DNA from: CAKOSP01 sp964369845
GTDB lineage: Bacteria > Bacillota_I > Bacilli_A > RF39 > UBA660
Direction: 5' to 3'
Length of the DNA stretch: 64,000 nt
Assembly (NCBI GenBank): GCA_964369845.1
Contig: CAYJFJ010000002.1
Span: forward strand, 8,908-72,907
Shown: in pieces, positions 42,832 through 51,115 of the stretch
Numbering within the stretch: position 1 is the stretch's first letter
How the letters are laid out: every line of letters begins with the position of its first letter
Notes under the pieces: generated by a model
What the model was told of the DNA's origin: nothing
The model's input: only the letters and a program-made list of their open reading frames with translations
Databases searched by the model: none
Translations under genes and position numbers: made by a program

Positions 42832-44277
42832 AAATATTTCATTTATTTTATTTTGTGTATAATTTGTAAATGCATTATCTTGCCAAATTTTTTTCATTTC
42901 TTCATTTAATATTTCACTACTTTTTTCTTCAACAGTTTCAATACTCACTAAATCATTATTTTTAAGTGTGTAATTAAGCGGAACTGGTTTAGCATTTACA
43001 AAAGCTTCTATCATCGAGTCTCCTACGTTTGTATTTATTTTATATGCATAATCAATGGGAGTTGATCCTTTTGGAAGCTCTATAATATCTCCTTTTGGAG
43101 AGTATACATATACCTTACTTGAAAAAAGTTCGTTTTTAACTTGTTCTACAAAGTCCGCATCATGCTCTAACATATCATTCATTTCTGCAAGTGAGCTGAA
43201 AAATTGATATTTATTTCTTAAATCATTTTGCATAAATTTTCTTGCTTCTAGTTTATTGATATCCCAGTAAGAACATAAACCAAAATCTGCAATACTGTCC
43301 ATTTCATAAGTTCTAATTTGTATTTGTATTAACTTATCATACGATATAAATACACTTGTATGAATTGATTGATACATATTTGTTTTAGGATTACTTATAT
43401 AATCTTTAAACTTATGATTTATCGCCTTGAACTCTTCATGGATTAGACCTAATATTTTATAGCAATCATTTTTTTCATTTACTAATATTTTAATTGCAAA
43501 TAATTCATTAGCTTTAGATATTTTATCTCCTTCTTGACTACGCTTAAACATTTCATAGACACTTTTTTCTTCAAGAGAAACTTTAAATTCTACATTGCTA
43601 GTTATTAATTTATTATTTATTTTATTAATAGTATCACTTATTAATGTCTTGTTTCTATCTTCTATTATCTTTGACATTTTTTTATATTTATCATAAATTT
43701 CCTCTTCTAAATACATAAAAGATAAATTTTCTAGTTCTGTTTTCAATTTGTAAGCTCCAATATAAAAAGCAAGTGGTACAAATATTTCCATTGTTTCTAA
43801 AGATTTTTCTATTTGTTTTTCTCTACTTTTAAACTGAAGAGTTCTTTGATTATGTACTCTATCTGCTAGCTTTATTATTATAATTCTTACATCATCTATT
43901 AAGCTTATTAATATTTTTCTTGTGTTAGCTAAATCATTTTCTTCTTTAGTAGGAAGTTTTAATTTAGAAATTTTTGTAACGCCTTCAACTAAGTTAGCTA
44001 TATCTTCATTAAAATCCTCTATAATTTCTTCTTTAGTTACGTCACAGTCTTCAAGTGTATCATGTAAAAGTGCTGCACATATTGTATCAGTATCTGCGTG
44101 CATTTGAGCTAGTATAAAAGCAACTTCAAGTGGATGAGTAATATATGCATCTCCACTTTGTCTTACTTGTCCTTTATGTAAGTTTTCTGCAAAGTTATAC
44201 GCTTTTTCTATTATAATTTTATCTTCTTTATTATAATTACCTACTATTTTTATCAAGTTACTTAAATTTTTTTCCAT
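42823..44277 (-). CDS. relA: RelA/SpoT-type (p)ppGpp protein, short form
   Basis: 484 residues from the ATG at 44277; a TTG 9 bases upstream is an unlikely alternative. HD hydrolase domain with LLHDTLEDCD (H72-D73), ALLHDTLED and KLADRVHNQRTL; synthetase domain at about 225-330 (SIHTSVF); TGS domain near 390-450 (VYVYSPKGDIIELPKGSTPIDYAY). The helical, zinc-finger and ACT parts of full-length Rel (about 730 residues) are absent. The ribosome-sensing part is thus missing or reduced, so control of the enzyme may differ. A separate terminator follows. Confidence 0.92.
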   Translation of the reverse strand: MEKNLSNLIKIVGNYNKEDKIIIEKAYNFAENLHKGQVRQSGDAYITHPLEVAFILAQMHADTDTICAALLHDTLEDCDVTKEEIIEDFNEDIANLVEGVTKISKLKLPTKEENDLANTRKILISLIDDVRIIIIKLADRVHNQRTLQFKSREKQIEKSLETMEIFVPLAFYIGAYKLKTELENLSFMYLEEEIYDKYKKMSKIIEDRNKTLISDTINKINNKLITSNVEFKVSLEEKSVYEMFKRSQEGDKISKANELFAIKILVNEKNDCYKILGLIHEEFKAINHKFKDYISNPKTNMYQSIHTSVFISYDKLIQIQIRTYEMDSIADFGLCSYWDINKLEARKFMQNDLRNKYQFFSSLAEMNDMLEHDADFVEQVKNELFSSKVYVYSPKGDIIELPKGSTPIDYAYKINTNVGDSMIEAFVNAKPVPLNYTLKNNDLVSIETVEEKSSEILNEEMKKIWQDNAFTNYTQNKINEIFKD

Positions 44278-44367
44278 AGTTATCAACTTCCTTAAATTTA
44301 ATTAAATATAACACTAATGTACATTAATTGTCAATTTTTAAAATAAATTTTATTTATGATTTTTTTT

Positions 44368-44376
44368 TGGTATAAT
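44368..44376 (+). promoter_or_regulatory. Extended -10 promoter of the GH25 gene
   Basis: TGGTATAAT at 44368-44376. Transcription would start about 7 bp later at 44383, which is the A of the ATG, so the mRNA appears leaderless. No Shine-Dalgarno is seen between. Confidence 0.7.
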
Positions 44377-44382
44377 AACTAT

Positions 44383-45567
44383 ATGAAGAAATTGTTTATT
44401 TTATTATTAACCATAGTGTTAATATCCATACCACTTACTACAATTGTGTATTTGAATTTTGAAAAAGAAACTCCAGTCAGTAATGATTATTTTACTCAAG
44501 AAGATAATTTAATATTTACTTATTATCAAGAAATTTATTTAAAAGATTATATTTCTTTGAATGACTCTTATTTAATTGATGAAAAAATATTAATTGATAC
44601 TTCCAAACTTGGTGAAAGTATATTTGAATTTAATTATATTTACGAGGACAAAGAATATATCGGTCAGTTTAAATACTTTGTTATTGATGATACTGCTCCG
44701 CTTGTAATAAACTCTACTAATTATACTATTGAGAAAGGTAGTGAATTTTCTTATCAAAATATATTTTGCGCAGATAACTATGATAAAAGACCAATATGTG
44801 AAGTAACTGGTACATATGATATTAATACTCCTGGAGTTTATAATTTAACATTTGTAGCTACTGATTCAAGTAATAATGTTACTGAAAAAAATATTACTTT
44901 AACTGTTAAAGAAGAAATCATACCTAGCACTTCTACTTATGAACCTACTCCTATTTATATCGAAGATATTATTGAAAAACATAAAACTGAGTCAACAAAG
45001 ATCGGTGTTGATGTTTCTAAATGGCAAGAAGAAATTGACTGGGAAATGCTAAAGGATTCTGGTGTTGAATTTGCTATCATCCGAATTGGGTATGGCTGGG
45101 AAGAAAATAAATTAGATGAGTATTTTTGGACTCACTTTAACGGAGCAAAAAATGCTGGTCTTGATGTTGGAGTTTACTTTTATAGTTATGCTGATAGTGT
45201 TGATGAAGCCATTATGCAAGCAAACTGGGTTGTTGATACTTTAGATGGAGCTAAACTTGATTTACCAATTTCTTATGACTGGGAAGAATGGAGTAAATTT
45301 AATACTTATAATATAAGCTTAACTGAACTTAATTTAATGGCTGCATCTTTCATCGATACCGTTGAAAAGCATGGTTATATTGGTATGAATTATGGTAGCG
45401 CATCATATCTTAAAAATATTTGGACTCTTAATGATAATCTTACTTGGCTTGCTCATTATACTAGCCAAACAAATTATGAAAATGACTATTATATTTGGCA
45501 ATTAACCCACTATGGAAAAGTTCCAGGATATGATGGCTTCATTGATTTAAATGTACTTTATGAATAA
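44383..45567 (+). CDS. Membrane-anchored GH25 lysozyme with DUF5011-like Ig domain
   Basis: 394 residues from the ATG at 44383. One membrane helix at 3-22, an Ig-like domain with the DUF5011 pattern (DDTAPLVINS, LTFVATDSSNN), then a GH25 muramidase: IGVDVSKWQEEIDWEMLK, IRIGYGWEENK, PISYDWEEW, and IWQLTHYGKVPGYDGFIDLNV. The enzyme cleaves peptidoglycan; anchoring suggests cell-wall remodelling. An upstream frame from 44356 has no ribosome site. It probably uses a leaderless transcript. A terminator overlaps its stop codon. Confidence 0.93.
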   Translation: MKKLFILLLTIVLISIPLTTIVYLNFEKETPVSNDYFTQEDNLIFTYYQEIYLKDYISLNDSYLIDEKILIDTSKLGESIFEFNYIYEDKEYIGQFKYFVIDDTAPLVINSTNYTIEKGSEFSYQNIFCADNYDKRPICEVTGTYDINTPGVYNLTFVATDSSNNVTEKNITLTVKEEIIPSTSTYEPTPIYIEDIIEKHKTESTKIGVDVSKWQEEIDWEMLKDSGVEFAIIRIGYGWEENKLDEYFWTHFNGAKNAGLDVGVYFYSYADSVDEAIMQANWVVDTLDGAKLDLPISYDWEEWSKFNTYNISLTELNLMAASFIDTVEKHGYIGMNYGSASYLKNIWTLNDNLTWLAHYTSQTNYENDYYIWQLTHYGKVPGYDGFIDLNVLYE

Positions 45568-45577
45568 AGTACTTTTT
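45553..45577 (+). terminator. Terminator after the GH25 gene
   Basis: GTACTTTAT-GA-ATAAAGTAC, a perfect 9-bp inverted repeat (45553-45561 with 45564-45572) that includes the stop codon, followed by TTTTTATTT. Confidence 0.85.
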
Positions 45578-45986
45578 ATTTGATTATATATTTATTTTCT
45601 AATAAATATTTTTTTATTTTGGGATACAATGGTTTAAAAGAATCAAAGTTGTAATACTTTATTAATTCATCTAGTGTTACATATTTATATTCTAGTATTT
45701 CTGATGGCTGCACTATTATATCTGTCGTAAGTTGTTTAAATATATAATATATTACTTCTTTATCTATTTTTTTATCTATTATATAGTTTTCTTTAAATAC
45801 TTTTTCATCTAATAAGCTTACTTCTAAATTAGTTTCCTCCTTTATTTCTCTATAAGCAGTTTCTAAATCTGTTTCCCCTTTTTCTTTATGACCTTTTGGA
45901 AAGCTATAACACTCATTTCTTTGTTTTACTATTAATATTTTATTATCGTGGATTATAATTCCTCCACAAGATACTTCTTTTTTCAT
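45576..45986 (-). CDS. NUDIX hydrolase
   Basis: 136 residues. NUDIX box GHKEKGETDLETAYREIKEE, TN. Short domain, substrate not known. The ATG overlaps the stop of the Gre-like gene (ATGA), so it is the last gene of the operon HelD-like - Gre-like - NUDIX. Confidence 0.9.
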   Translation of the reverse strand: MKKEVSCGGIIIHDNKILIVKQRNECYSFPKGHKEKGETDLETAYREIKEETNLEVSLLDEKVFKENYIIDKKIDKEVIYYIFKQLTTDIIVQPSEILEYKYVTLDELIKYYNFDSFKPLYPKIKKYLLENKYIIK

Positions 45987-46468
45987 TTATTTAACCTTTC
46001 TAAAATTTTATATTTTATTTCTTTATTATTTACAAAATAACTACCTTCATAACCTATTTTTTTGTGATATATATTTTTTCCGAGCTCACTATTTAAAGTT
46101 ATTTCTTCTTCTGTTTCACTAATATATTTACCTGTAAGTTTTATAACAATTGTCTCTTGATCATTTTCACTAAAAATAAGTAATATTTTTATAAAATCAT
46201 TTATGTTAACAACACTTTTTTTATACTCATCAGTTATTAAAACTATATCTTTTTTTAAATTATTTATTTTTTTTAATTCATCTAAATATATTCTTTCTTG
46301 CCTCGCTGCATCTTCTGCTGCAAAATTATCATGCCATCCATCTCCAGGTGCATCTTGCATTGCATCAGCTTTAATTTTATTATTCAAATTTATTTTTTCA
46401 TAAATTTTTAATTTAATATCTTCAAACTGTTTTATTCCATAGCTATCTAGCAGTATTTTTTCAGTCAT
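45983..46468 (-). CDS. GreA/GreB-like transcription factor
   Basis: 161 residues. The N-terminal region is helical and has the GreA tip-like run GDGWHDNFAAEDAARQERIYL, comparable to 'GDLSENAEYDAAKEEQ', and the C-terminal part is FKBP-like (KIGYEGSYFVNNKEIKYKIL). Gre factors enter the secondary channel of RNA polymerase and stimulate RNA cleavage; the catalytic acidic pair of the tip looks altered, so activity is not certain. It overlaps the HelD-like gene by 8 bp and the NUDIX gene by 4 bp. Confidence 0.8.
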   Translation of the reverse strand: MTEKILLDSYGIKQFEDIKLKIYEKINLNNKIKADAMQDAPGDGWHDNFAAEDAARQERIYLDELKKINNLKKDIVLITDEYKKSVVNINDFIKILLIFSENDQETIVIKLTGKYISETEEEITLNSELGKNIYHKKIGYEGSYFVNNKEIKYKILERLNK

Positions 46469-48548
46469 TTTTAACCTCTAAAAAGGATGCTACATTATCT
46501 TTATATAATATATCTAAATTATGATGTGCTCTTGTCATAGCTACATATAAAAGTAATAAATCTATTTTACTTTCTTCTTTGTACTTTGATAAATCAGAAA
46601 TTATTACGCTGTCAAATTCTAACCCTTTTGATAAATAACTTGGTATTATCAAAATATTTTCATTGTATTCATTTTGTAAATCTGTTACCACTTTTGCATC
46701 TACTTCACTTTCTTTTAGTAACTCATAAATGCTTATACTTTCCTTTTCGTCTTTAGTTATTATGGCTATTGTTTTGTGTTTTTTTTCTAAGTTATTTTTT
46801 ACTAAAGTTATAAGATTTTCTTTCAAGTTATTTATTTTTATATACTTAACTTCATCTCCATGCCTTATTACTGGCTGTGCTTCATATAACTTTAAATATC
46901 TTGTTATTTTATTTGCTTCTAACATGATTTCTTTTGTTGTACGATAACTTTTCTGTAATTTTTTTAAATCACAGTTTTCAAACACGTTATTTAAAATATA
47001 TTCCCAGTTTTCAATAGATTTATAACTATATATGCCTTGTGATAAATCCCCAAAAATACTAAACGTACTTTTTGACAATGTCTTTTTAAGTGCATAAAAA
47101 CTAAAGTCACCATAATCTTGTGCCTCATCGACAACAGTATGTTTATATTTTTCATAATTTCCTGAACCAAAAAGTTTATAATTAAAATATAAAAGCGCTG
47201 GTAAATCTTCTGCTTCTACTTCTTTTTTCTTCAAATGTTTAATTATACTTTTCACTTCTTCTGTTTCATATGTCTTTTCTAAAAAATCAATATATAACTT
47301 CAAAATCTTTTGATTTGCACCTTTGTAATACTTCTTTATATGCATCACTACTTTTGTTTTCAATTCTTTTTCTACTAGAAGTAACTCTTGCTTAGTTTTC
47401 TCATTTTCTTCTTTTAAATAAAAATTATTTCTTATCTCCATTAATATTCTTATTTGATTATCATTAATATACTTTATAGTTCTTGCTATAACTTTTTCTA
47501 TTTTTTTACTATAAATGTCTTGATCATTTACTTCATTATAAATATTTATCATTTTTTGTTTTGAAATTATTTGATAACCTTTAATTTCTAAATTTCCTTT
47601 TGGAAGTAAATCTTCTTTAAATTTATCAATATATTTATCTATATCTATTTTATATTTCATTGAATTTCGATAAAAATTAAAGTTGTTAATATTAAATTCA
47701 CTAATATATTTACTTAAGTTTTTTTCATCACTTAATAAAATCAATTTTTCATCTAGCAAATCTTTAACTAAATCAAAGTATGTTAATTGTTTTACTTCAG
47801 GAGAATCTAAATCAGGTAAAATATTTGATATGTAGTTAACAAAAAAATTATTTGGACCAATAACTAAGTATTCATCTGGTTTTATTTTTTCAATATTATT
47901 ATAAATTAAATATGCTACCCTATGAAGTGCTACAGTTGTTTTTCCTGATCCTGCTACTCCTTGCACAACTATATTTTTATTGATGCTTTGCCTTATAATT
48001 TCATTTTGCTCTGCTTGTATTGTAGAAACTATATTTTTAAGTCTGTTATCAGCATTTGTATTTAGATACGGCTTTAACATTTCATCATTTGCAACTGTAT
48101 CTATATCTTGATAATTTTTTAAATTTCCTTCTTCAATTTCAAATTGTCTTTTTAATTTTAAGTTACCCTTTATAACTCCTGATGGTGCTTCGTATGATGA
48201 ATCTCCTACATTTGAATCATAATAAACTGCTGCAATTGGAGCTCTCCAATCTACTGTAATTATTTTGTTTTCATCATTTGATACTCCGACTTTTCCTATA
48301 TAACATATTTCTTTTTTTCCATCTTCGGCTACGAAATCTATTCTTGCAAAATATGGTTTTTCTAAATTATTAGTCATTAGTTTCAGTTTATGATTAGCTC
48401 TATATAATAAATCTGCTAACTGAAAAGGATTGTCTTTAATCATACTTGGTAAATTATCAATTCTTTTTTTTGTATGATTTAGCATCTGTCTAAATTCTGT
48501 TTTCGTATTATTTAAATGTAATACTTCTTCTTCAAAGTTTTTTTTCAC
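46461..48548 (-). CDS. helD: HelD-like UvrD-family helicase
   Basis: 695 residues, start GTG at 48548 with a clear GGAGGTG site. N-terminal arm (1-190) with VDWRAPIAAVYYDSNVGDSSYEAP, typical of HelD, then Walker A GVAGSGKTTVA (about 193-203), DEAQDYGD and the final VAMTRAHHNLDIL motif. HelD binds RNA polymerase and recycles stalled enzyme with ATP hydrolysis; helicase activity is not its main task. It is first in an operon with a Gre-like factor and a NUDIX hydrolase. Confidence 0.92.
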   Translation of the reverse strand: MKKNFEEEVLHLNNTKTEFRQMLNHTKKRIDNLPSMIKDNPFQLADLLYRANHKLKLMTNNLEKPYFARIDFVAEDGKKEICYIGKVGVSNDENKIITVDWRAPIAAVYYDSNVGDSSYEAPSGVIKGNLKLKRQFEIEEGNLKNYQDIDTVANDEMLKPYLNTNADNRLKNIVSTIQAEQNEIIRQSINKNIVVQGVAGSGKTTVALHRVAYLIYNNIEKIKPDEYLVIGPNNFFVNYISNILPDLDSPEVKQLTYFDLVKDLLDEKLILLSDEKNLSKYISEFNINNFNFYRNSMKYKIDIDKYIDKFKEDLLPKGNLEIKGYQIISKQKMINIYNEVNDQDIYSKKIEKVIARTIKYINDNQIRILMEIRNNFYLKEENEKTKQELLLVEKELKTKVVMHIKKYYKGANQKILKLYIDFLEKTYETEEVKSIIKHLKKKEVEAEDLPALLYFNYKLFGSGNYEKYKHTVVDEAQDYGDFSFYALKKTLSKSTFSIFGDLSQGIYSYKSIENWEYILNNVFENCDLKKLQKSYRTTKEIMLEANKITRYLKLYEAQPVIRHGDEVKYIKINNLKENLITLVKNNLEKKHKTIAIITKDEKESISIYELLKESEVDAKVVTDLQNEYNENILIIPSYLSKGLEFDSVIISDLSKYKEESKIDLLLLYVAMTRAHHNLDILYKDNVASFLEVKND

Positions 48549-48652
48549 TATAAAACACCTCCAATAAAAACTTTATAGAGATCTTTTTAGCCTAAGTAAA
48601 AAATCAGCTAGTTAAATAATATCATAGCTTTTTATGAATAACAATACTTTTA

Positions 48653-48685
48653 CAAAAAAAAATTAAAGCTAATCTACTTTAATTT
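48653..48685 (-). terminator. Terminator after the trpS-mazG pair
   Basis: AAATTAAAG / CTTTAATTT stem (48677-48685 with 48660-48668), 8-base loop, then eight or more T on the minus strand. Confidence 0.8.
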
Positions 48686-48968
48686 TCACTCCATTTACTT
48701 CTTTGTAAGTTCTGTTTTCATTTATTTTCAACTTTTCATTTATTGCTTTTTCTAAATCAATATTTAAATATTCACATATACCTAACATATATAGTGCAAC
48801 ATCTGCAAATTCTGATGGCAAATCTTCCTTATTTTTTCTGTAAGCGTCGTACGCTTCACCAACTTCACCATATAACAAACAAAATTCTTTTTCTATATTT
48901 CCTAAACTAAAACCTTTGTTTTTTTTGTTTTCTATAACTTTTTTTCCTACTAAATTTAAATCTATCAT
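48669..48968 (-). CDS. MazG-like nucleotide pyrophosphohydrolase
   Basis: 99 residues. The acidic core YGEVGEAYDAYRKNK, EFADVALYMLGICEYL fits the MazG-like family, which hydrolyses NTPs or dNTPs to monophosphate and pyrophosphate. It overlaps the stop of trpS (ATGA), so it is translationally coupled to it. Confidence 0.87.
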   Translation of the reverse strand: MIDLNLVGKKVIENKKNKGFSLGNIEKEFCLLYGEVGEAYDAYRKNKEDLPSEFADVALYMLGICEYLNIDLEKAINEKLKINENRTYKEVNGVKIKVD

Positions 48969-49945
48969 CTACTAAGCCCCATTCTTTCTTTCATTAATTC
49001 ATATTTAGCTTTTGCAATTTTTCTAGTTTCTTCTTTTCCTTTATCAAGTATTTTATTTAAAGCATCACTTTCTATGTAGTGTTTATATTTTTCTTGAATT
49101 TCTGATAATTCATTTACAACAATATCAGCGACATATTTTTTAAAGTCTCCATAACCTTTTCCTGCAAATTCGTTTTCTACTTCTTCTATCTTTTTATCAG
49201 TTAAAGATACCACTATATTTATTAGGTTTGATATACCAGGCTTATTTTCCATATCAAATTTAACTATAGATTCACTATCAGTAGTTGCACTCATTATTTT
49301 CTTTCTAGCAACTAATACATCATCTAGTATACTTATATAAGTTTTAGGATTATCACTTGATTTACTCATTTTTTTTGTAGGGTCTACTAAATCCATAATC
49401 TTAGTTCCACTTTTTGAAATTAAAACATCTGGCACTTTAAATGTATCTCCATATTTTTTATTAAATTTTTCTGCTGTGTTTCTTGCAAGTTCAACATGCT
49501 GTTTTTGATCGATTCCAACTGGAACATAATCTACATCATATATTAAAATATCAGCTGCCATTAATACAGGATAAGTAAAAAGTCCTGCTGTAAATGATAC
49601 ATTTTTAGCTGATTTATCTTTGAACTGTGTCATTCTTGATAATTCTCCGTATGGAGTACTGCACTCTAATAACCATGATACGTTAGTATGATATTCATTA
49701 TCTGATTGCATAAATATAACATTTCTATCTGGATTTATCCCGCATGCTAAGTATAGTGCTGCTAACTCTTTAATTTTTTTTGTTAAACTTTCACTATCTT
49801 GCGGAACTGTTATTGCATGTAAATCTGCTATGAAAATTTTTGAATCATAATTTTCTTGAAGTTTAATCATTTGTTTAATTGATCCAATATAATTACCTAG
49901 CGTTATAGTTCCTGATGGCTGAATTCCTGTTATAATTTTTTTCAT
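48965..49945 (-). CDS. trpS: Tryptophanyl-tRNA synthetase
   Basis: 326 residues, class I. GIQPSGTITLGNYIGS is the HIGH-equivalent region, VGIDQKQHVELAR the tryptophan-binding part, and KKMSKSSDN the KMSKS loop. Charges tRNA-Trp. The leader is too short for a T-box. Strong promoter upstream, ATGA overlap with the MazG-like gene. Confidence 0.96.
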   Translation of the reverse strand: MKKIITGIQPSGTITLGNYIGSIKQMIKLQENYDSKIFIADLHAITVPQDSESLTKKIKELAALYLACGINPDRNVIFMQSDNEYHTNVSWLLECSTPYGELSRMTQFKDKSAKNVSFTAGLFTYPVLMAADILIYDVDYVPVGIDQKQHVELARNTAEKFNKKYGDTFKVPDVLISKSGTKIMDLVDPTKKMSKSSDNPKTYISILDDVLVARKKIMSATTDSESIVKFDMENKPGISNLINIVVSLTDKKIEEVENEFAGKGYGDFKKYVADIVVNELSEIQEKYKHYIESDALNKILDKGKEETRKIAKAKYELMKERMGLSR

Positions 49946-49971
49946 AGTATATCTCCCTTACATTTAATAAA

Positions 49972-50000
49972 AGTTTATCATAGTACTTACTTACTGTCAA
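49972..50000 (-). promoter_or_regulatory. Promoter of trpS
   Basis: Minus strand TTGACA (50000-49995), 17 bp, TAAACT (49977-49972). Ribosome site GGGAGA follows. Confidence 0.75.
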
Positions 50001-50020
50001 ATAATCTTATATTATTCAAT

Positions 50021-50043
50021 AAAAAAAGACGCTAATGCATCTT
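50021..50043 (-). terminator. Terminator after mraY
   Basis: AAGATGC / GCGTCTT stem (50043-50037 with 50032-50026, one G-T), ATTA loop and T7 on the minus strand. Confidence 0.8.
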
Positions 50044-51035
50044 TATAACCATACTCCATAAGTAATTGCTATCATAGCAAGTATTAAACCTACTACTAAA
50101 AACAATTTAATTATATCAGCTTCTTCCCACCCTATTTCTTCAAAGTGATGATGAAGTGGTGCTTTTTTAAATATCTTTTTATTGAATTTTCTTATTGCTA
50201 TTATTTGAATTAAACTCGATGCTGTTACTATTACAAATACTCCACCAATTAATAATAAAGAAAATTCGTGTTTAGTAATTATCGCTATAGTTGCAAGAGC
50301 TCCACCAAGTGCAAGAGAACCTAAATCTCCCATAAATACTTTTGCTGGATGTGAGTTAAATACTAAGAAGCCCATTAATGAACCTACTAGTACGAAACAA
50401 AATATTGCTATCTCTTCATAACCTTCTAGCCATCCACAGTTCCATGCGATTATTCCGTAAGCTAAGAATGATATTAAAGATAATCCTCCAGCTAATCCAT
50501 CTAGTCCATCTGTAATGTTTACTGCATTAGATGTGGCTAGCAACATTAATAAAATAAAAATACCAAATAACCAGTATAGTGGTAATGTTACATTTATAAA
50601 TGATATTGTAAGTACTGCTTCTCCTCCACCTTTTAAATATAAATAGAAGAAAACTAATGCTATTGCCATTTGAAATAAAAATTTAGTTACTAGAGGTAAT
50701 CCATCATTATTTTTCTTATACACTTTTAAATAATCGTCTACAAAGCCTAAGGTTGCGTATGCTAAAAATACAAATATTAATATTCCTAAATTATAACTAA
50801 AATCCATACTTCCTCTAAAATAAAGTATTGCTAGTGAAACTATAACAGGAATTATAAATATTAATCCTCCCATTGTAGGAGTTCCTTTTTTACTTTGATG
50901 TCTTACATGTATTAAATCACTTACGAACTGACCAATATTCTTTTTTCTAAGTAATGGTATTAAAATTATACCGCATATGATTGATAATATAAAACCGAGC
51001 ATCATAGCCATAGCTGCTTTTGCAAGTATTAACAT
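50043..51035 (-). CDS. mraY: Phospho-N-acetylmuramoyl-pentapeptide transferase
   Basis: 330 residues, about ten membrane helices. GTPTMGGL, TDGLDGLAGG and KAPLHHHFE are the MraY signatures. The enzyme makes lipid I, the first membrane step of peptidoglycan. AGAGGTGG ribosome site. The neighbour upstream is a PBP; the two probably form a remnant of the dcw cluster. Confidence 0.96.
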   Translation of the reverse strand: MLILAKAAMAMMLGFILSIICGIILIPLLRKKNIGQFVSDLIHVRHQSKKGTPTMGGLIFIIPVIVSLAILYFRGSMDFSYNLGILIFVFLAYATLGFVDDYLKVYKKNNDGLPLVTKFLFQMAIALVFFYLYLKGGGEAVLTISFINVTLPLYWLFGIFILLMLLATSNAVNITDGLDGLAGGLSLISFLAYGIIAWNCGWLEGYEEIAIFCFVLVGSLMGFLVFNSHPAKVFMGDLGSLALGGALATIAIITKHEFSLLLIGGVFVIVTASSLIQIIAIRKFNKKIFKKAPLHHHFEEIGWEEADIIKLFLVVGLILAMIAITYGVWL

Positions 51036-51115
51036 ACGCCACCTCTTTCAATAAATATTATACTATAAATTTAGTTAAAAAAGCATCTTATTTTATATAT
51101 TTTACTAAATTTACA

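Noticed and set aside
20515..48968. Mycoplasma-type genetic code (TGA as Trp)
   Set aside because: TGA ends several genes with ATGA overlaps (20515, 30366, 36270, 45983, 48965), and Trp is coded by TGG in the proteins.
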